This document shows, piece by piece, positions 32,457 to 35,722 of a stretch of DNA of 35,722 nt. The notes beneath the pieces are model-generated. The model saw only the letters and a list, made by a program, of their open reading frames with translations. It ran no database searches and had not been told where the DNA came from. The DNA comes from Tangfeifania diversioriginum. Its GTDB lineage: Bacteria > Bacteroidota > Bacteroidia > Bacteroidales > Prolixibacteraceae. Each line of letters opens with the position of its first letter. Positions within the stretch are counted from its first letter, which is position 1. The position numbers and the translations under genes were made by a program. The stretch spans positions 1 to 35,722 of the forward strand of contig CAMCBW010000053.1 of the NCBI GenBank assembly GCA_945873105.1, read 5' to 3'.

Positions 32457-34016
32457 TCATTTAAGTCGATTGGATTCCATAAATACTTCCAGCTGATCAG
32501 GTTTCCTGATTGCATGTTTGGCTTCACTCAGGTCATTACCAATCAAGGAGATGTTCCTGTTGTTCAATCCACTGATGGACAGGAATAGTTCAGTCCCTAC
32601 TGGTGCCCTGCAGGATTGAATCATTGAATTCCGAACATCCCTGAATTGCAATTCAGCCTCTTTGCCGGTCATAGCTTTGATGCGATGCAATTCCAAATCA
32701 GCAACATCCTCAAAAACCATGGCAGGACGGGCATCAGGCATAGTGAATGACACCTCAACATCTTTAAAAACCAGATTTTCAGCGTGACGGCAGTAAAATC
32801 CATAGGCCGGGAGCATCCCAAACATCCTGAATTCTGGATATTTTTCCGGAATTTCCGGAATTTCACGGGTCACAGATTCCTTTGTTCCACCACCTTCGAA
32901 AGTTAGTCTAATGTTACTCAGCATTATATTCTTCACCGGATATCCGGGCAAACCTGTAATTGAACAGCCGATATTCCCAACATTGGTGGCCTGGATATCG
33001 CTAAATATGACGTTGGATAAACTTCCCATGCCGGGTTTATACATTTTCTCCAGGAATTGACGTGCCCTGTTCCCCAAACGTATGAAGATTGCAGCGCCAA
33101 CATGGTTCATGGTAATGTTGGATACTGAAACCTTGTCAAGGATACCTCCATCTACCAATTCGAGACAGATCCCCCCCAGTTTGGTATCATAAATAACACT
33201 GTTCGAAAATGTTATGTTCTCAAATCCCCCATTTGATTCTGTCCCTAATTTAAACCCATTGCAATTGGAGCTAATCACGCAATTGGTCACTACAATATTT
33301 TTACAGGGTTCGTTGAAGGTGCTTTTCAATACGATGGCATCATCCCCGCTGAGGATTTCACTGTTTGAGATGCGTACATTCTTGCATCCGTCGATGTCAA
33401 TTCCGTCATTGTTTACAAAATCCCGGCGACTATCAACGGTGATACCGTCTATATTGATATTCTCGCAACCCAGGTAGTGTTGTACCCACATGGGAGAATT
33501 CAGGAGGGTAATGTCCCTGACCAAAACATCTTTGCAATTGACCATTCGGATCATGTAGGGGCGCACTTTGTAAGGACCCTTGAAAGCTGTCCCGTTGCCA
33601 TTCAGCGTGCCATCCCCGATTATACCAATATGTTGCAGATCCTCCCCATAAATGAGGCTCTTATCTGTGTAATTATCGGTATAGGAACGCAAAGATGGAA
33701 CTGTGACCGGATAGTCATTGAGATCTCCGCTTCCGATTAAAACTGCTCCTGCATCCAGAAGCAACGTCAAGTTACTTTTCAGGAAGAGCGTGCCTGAGAT
33801 GTATTTCCCGGCAGGAAAATAGACCGTACCTCCACCAGCTTTGGCACATTCGTCAATGGTTGATTGTATATACTTTGTGTTAAGTGTGGAACTATCTCCT
33901 TTGGCTCCATGGTCGTGGATATTAAAATAGCGCTGTTTGGGAGATGCGGATAGATTTAAAGTGAAAAACAGGGAGGTTATCACGAAAAAAATTGCCACTG
34001 AGCAGCTGTACTTCAT
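32457..34016 (-). CDS. Glycoside hydrolase family 28 (polygalacturonase-like)
   Basis: Exported right-handed beta-helix glycosidase acting on pectin-type galacturonans, 519 residues. The signal peptide is about 1-24. The FNIHDHGAKGDS (31-42) and AKAGGGTVYFPAGKY motifs start the fold. Catalytic aspartates are D204 or D207 in NNDGIDIDG and D225/D226 in SGDDAIVLKS. The usual GHG is replaced by NGFKLGTES (253-261), and the substrate-binding RIK by FIRLGNRAR (311-319), both seen in bacterial exo-acting relatives. Its start faces the IS110 transposase, so insertion may have affected its promoter. No SusCD or other pectin genes are present in the window. Confidence 0.9.
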   Translation of the reverse strand: MKYSCSVAIFFVITSLFFTLNLSASPKQRYFNIHDHGAKGDSSTLNTKYIQSTIDECAKAGGGTVYFPAGKYISGTLFLKSNLTLLLDAGAVLIGSGDLNDYPVTVPSLRSYTDNYTDKSLIYGEDLQHIGIIGDGTLNGNGTAFKGPYKVRPYMIRMVNCKDVLVRDITLLNSPMWVQHYLGCENINIDGITVDSRRDFVNNDGIDIDGCKNVRISNSEILSGDDAIVLKSTFNEPCKNIVVTNCVISSNCNGFKLGTESNGGFENITFSNSVIYDTKLGGICLELVDGGILDKVSVSNITMNHVGAAIFIRLGNRARQFLEKMYKPGMGSLSNVIFSDIQATNVGNIGCSITGLPGYPVKNIMLSNIRLTFEGGGTKESVTREIPEIPEKYPEFRMFGMLPAYGFYCRHAENLVFKDVEVSFTMPDARPAMVFEDVADLELHRIKAMTGKEAELQFRDVRNSMIQSCRAPVGTELFLSISGLNNRNISLIGNDLSEAKHAIRKPDQLEVFMESNRLK

Positions 34017-34285
34017 GTTTTATTCTTTTGGTTACGAGTTTAATTCCATTTATTCAAGGATGGAGTGTTATCGGGGATTTCTCTCCGGCAGCATGCTGCT
34101 TGATCGTTAAATGGGCTAATGTGGTGCAACCATCTTCGACCAATTTGGTTAATAACCATTCTATTCAAACGTACATAAAAAATGATTTACACACGCACGT
34201 AATAAAAATCAAGCCCGCATCCGTAATTTTAATGACGAGCTCGAAGCTCAATTAACATTTATTGTTTCACTTAAAAACAATTGTT
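34017..34285. ncRNA. Candidate bridge-RNA region upstream of IS110 transposase
   Basis: IS110-group elements encode a structured bridge RNA in the non-coding DNA next to the transposase. This 269-nt gap holds a 12-bp palindrome (GCAGCATGCTGC, 34088-34099), a GGTTAATAACC hairpin (34157-34167) and GAGCTCGAAGCTC near 34236. No fold was computed, and the left end of the element is not defined, so part of this gap may be the GH28 promoter. Confidence 0.35.
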
Positions 34286-35625
34286 ATGCAAACGGTATGC
34301 GGACTTGACGTACACAAAAGTATGATACTCATGTGTATCCTCAAAGGAAATGGGTCAAAAGTTATTCAAGAATTTTCAACTTTAACCTGCGATGTAGAAT
34401 CAATGCGAGATTTAATGAAAGAGCACGGAGTAGAGGAAGTAGGAATGGAAAGTACAGGTGTTTACTGGATTCCCATTTGGCGGATTTTGCAGGGTCAATT
34501 CGAATTAAAGTTGATCAATCCCTATTTCATTAAACAGTTGCCGGGTCGAAAGACGGATGTTAAGGATTCAGAATGGATTGCTACGGTCGTTCAAAAAGAA
34601 CTGGTCCGTGGCAGCTATGTTCCAGGCAGGCGTATTCAGGAACTGCGCCAATATGAGCGCAGGTATGTAAGGCTTTGTGAGCAGTCAACGCGCATAGAAC
34701 AAGAGATAGACCGTCAACTGCACCGATGCAATATCCAGATCACAAATTATGCGACCAAGATAGGAAGCACGTCGGTTATTAATGTTGTGAAGGCCATTAT
34801 TGCCGGAGAGACAGATCCTGTTCAATTGGAAAAGCATGTACACGGACGGATCAAGAACAAGCATAAAGAAAAAATTGCAGCAGCTCTTACCGGTGTTATA
34901 TCCCATACAGACAGATTTATTTTCGGCCAAAACATCAGGGAATACGACATGATATTGGTACAACAGGAGGAGTGCTTAAAAGAAATGAGCCAGTACTGCG
35001 AGAAATATTTCCAAAACGAACTGCTGTTGCTTTGCACTATCCCGGGGATCCAAAAATTAAGTGCGATGATTATTATTGCAGAACTTGGGGTTGATTTAAA
35101 AGCATTTGTTACCGCTGCTGCATTGACCGGATGGGCAGGGCTGCGCCCAAGAAATGATGAGAGCGCAAAGAAAATTAAAAGTCATAAAACAACCAAGGGC
35201 AACAAATACCTGCGACGAATACTTGTTCAATGCGCATGGGGAGCTTCCCGACAGAAAAACTGCTGGTTAAAGACCAAATATGACCAACTTTGTGTTCGCA
35301 AATCAAATAGAAAAGCACTTATTGCAATAGCTCGTAAACTGTTGGTAATTATATGGAATGTCCTTGCAAAGCAAGAAGCATATCACGATTTTGTACCCAA
35401 AATTGATCCAAAACAAAGACAGAAAAAAATTGATTATCACAACAGGCGGCTTCAAGAGCTGACAGTCGAAATTTAGTATCGCATTACAGAAGTCGGGTAA
35501 ATTTGTGGCGGTTCGTCCCCGTTTTCAAACTGACTGATATTTTCAAGCACACGCACGTGAGTCTCGAACTCGCAGAGGAAATTGTTTCATAAACTCATGA
35601 TTTTAATGAAGTTAAATTAACTTCA
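34190..35625 (+). mobile_element. IS110-family insertion sequence, ends uncertain
   Basis: CACACGCACGT occurs on both sides of the transposase (34190-34200 and 35548-35558), as does TTTTAATGA (34227-34235 and 35601-35609). These direct matches may mark related ends or the flanks of the element, but spacing differs (37 versus 53 bases). IS110 elements lack terminal inverted repeats, so the true ends cannot be fixed here. A perfect TGAAGTTAA inverted pair (35607-35625) follows. Confidence 0.4.
34286..35476 (+). CDS. IS110-family transposase (DEDD, bridge-RNA guided type)
   Basis: Recombinase of 396 residues from the ATG at 34286 (a TTG at 34262 is less likely). The N-terminal DEDD RuvC-like domain has D8 in CGLDVHK, E55 in MESTGVYW, and D91 and D94 in GRKTDVKDSEW. 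A coiled-coil-like central part (about 110-245) precedes the C-terminal Transposase_20 domain with IPGIQKLSAMIIIAE (252-266) and a serine candidate S293 in LRPRNDESAKK. All four acidic residues and the serine are present, so it seems intact. It is divergent from GH28. Confidence 0.94.
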   Translation: MQTVCGLDVHKSMILMCILKGNGSKVIQEFSTLTCDVESMRDLMKEHGVEEVGMESTGVYWIPIWRILQGQFELKLINPYFIKQLPGRKTDVKDSEWIATVVQKELVRGSYVPGRRIQELRQYERRYVRLCEQSTRIEQEIDRQLHRCNIQITNYATKIGSTSVINVVKAIIAGETDPVQLEKHVHGRIKNKHKEKIAAALTGVISHTDRFIFGQNIREYDMILVQQEECLKEMSQYCEKYFQNELLLLCTIPGIQKLSAMIIIAELGVDLKAFVTAAALTGWAGLRPRNDESAKKIKSHKTTKGNKYLRRILVQCAWGASRQKNCWLKTKYDQLCVRKSNRKALIAIARKLLVIIWNVLAKQEAYHDFVPKIDPKQRQKKIDYHNRRLQELTVEI

Positions 35626-35722
35626 GAGTGCAATATTATGTCCTCATTTAGGACAGAAAGCTACATTGACTTGATAATGAGATATTTTCAAAAAGATTAT
35701 TCAAAAGATTTATAGAGGAAAT
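35477..35722. other. Non-coding tail after the IS110 transposase
   Basis: No gene supported. It holds the second CACACGCACGT match (35548), a short GAGT-ctcga-ACTC hairpin after it, and the perfect TGAAGTTAA / TTAACTTCA pair with a one-base centre (35607-35625). A 25-codon frame from ATG 35639 runs to a stop near the window end but resembles nothing I know. In IS1111-type relatives the guide RNA is on this side. Confidence 0.45.

Noticed and set aside
35639-35716. 25-codon frame at the right edge
   Set aside because: Too short, no recognisable sequence and next to possible IS ends.
1-35722. tRNA, rRNA or CRISPR array
   Set aside because: No cloverleaf-like, rRNA-like or spacer-repeat pattern was seen by eye; a tRNA/CRISPR scan was not possible.

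Overview
The window looks like chromosomal DNA of a Bacteroidetes bacterium, most likely Bacteroidales or Marinilabiliales. Grounds: promoter-like TTTG / TAnnTTTG pairs with no visible Shine-Dalgarno pattern; Bacteroidetes-type small proteins (DUF4295, DUF4494); an arginine cluster with an ArgF' transcarbamylase carrying proline at residue 90; and short ribosomal proteins bL28 and bL33. I cannot name the genus.

Layout. 1-642: no convincing gene; it holds a 22-bp perfect palindrome. 643-6143: a lipid kinase (+), then on the minus strand a sigma54-activator response regulator lacking its DNA-binding domain, a Ppx/GppA phosphatase and an ABC-2 exporter pair. 6538-23293: an arginine/proline regulon. 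carAB (minus) diverges from argR (plus) across an AT-rich control region with ARG-box-like repeats. The plus strand then runs argR, GNAT acyltransferase, argG, argC, argD, proC, XRE-cupin regulator, proB, proA, argF', argB, argE. Together these give acyl-glutamate to acyl-citrulline to citrulline to argininosuccinate, plus glutamate to proline. argH and argJ are not here. Pro90 in ArgF' predicts N-succinylated intermediates. 23309-24066: a REP-associated tyrosine transposase (RAYT) with five copies of its palindrome, one inside the gene and one supplying its stop codon. 24078-28865: DUF4494, a GDSL hydrolase, rimO, ftsY, DUF4295, rpmG and rpmB, all minus. 29030-32253: a CPBP membrane protease (+), a PIN/antitoxin pair (-) and glutamine synthetase (-). 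32457-35722: a GH28 pectinase-type enzyme (-) and an IS110-family transposase (+), the kind of element that uses a bridge RNA.

The most unusual feature is not a gene. Nearly every gap between transcription units holds an imperfect inverted repeat built from short tandem words (TTTAACC/AAAGGAT, GTGCCTAAA, GTTTGAAG, AGCTAATTG, GATTTTGG, AACTCATA). Several words recur at different loci, and two copies share 20- and 21-nt inner segments exactly. The arms often run into the upstream gene and supply its last codons and stop. This looks like several families of small dispersed hairpin elements. Other points to check are a possible carAB leader switch with a five-codon upstream ORF, a second REP-like palindrome near 25.6 kb, and a conserved-looking cysteine cluster in the GNAT.
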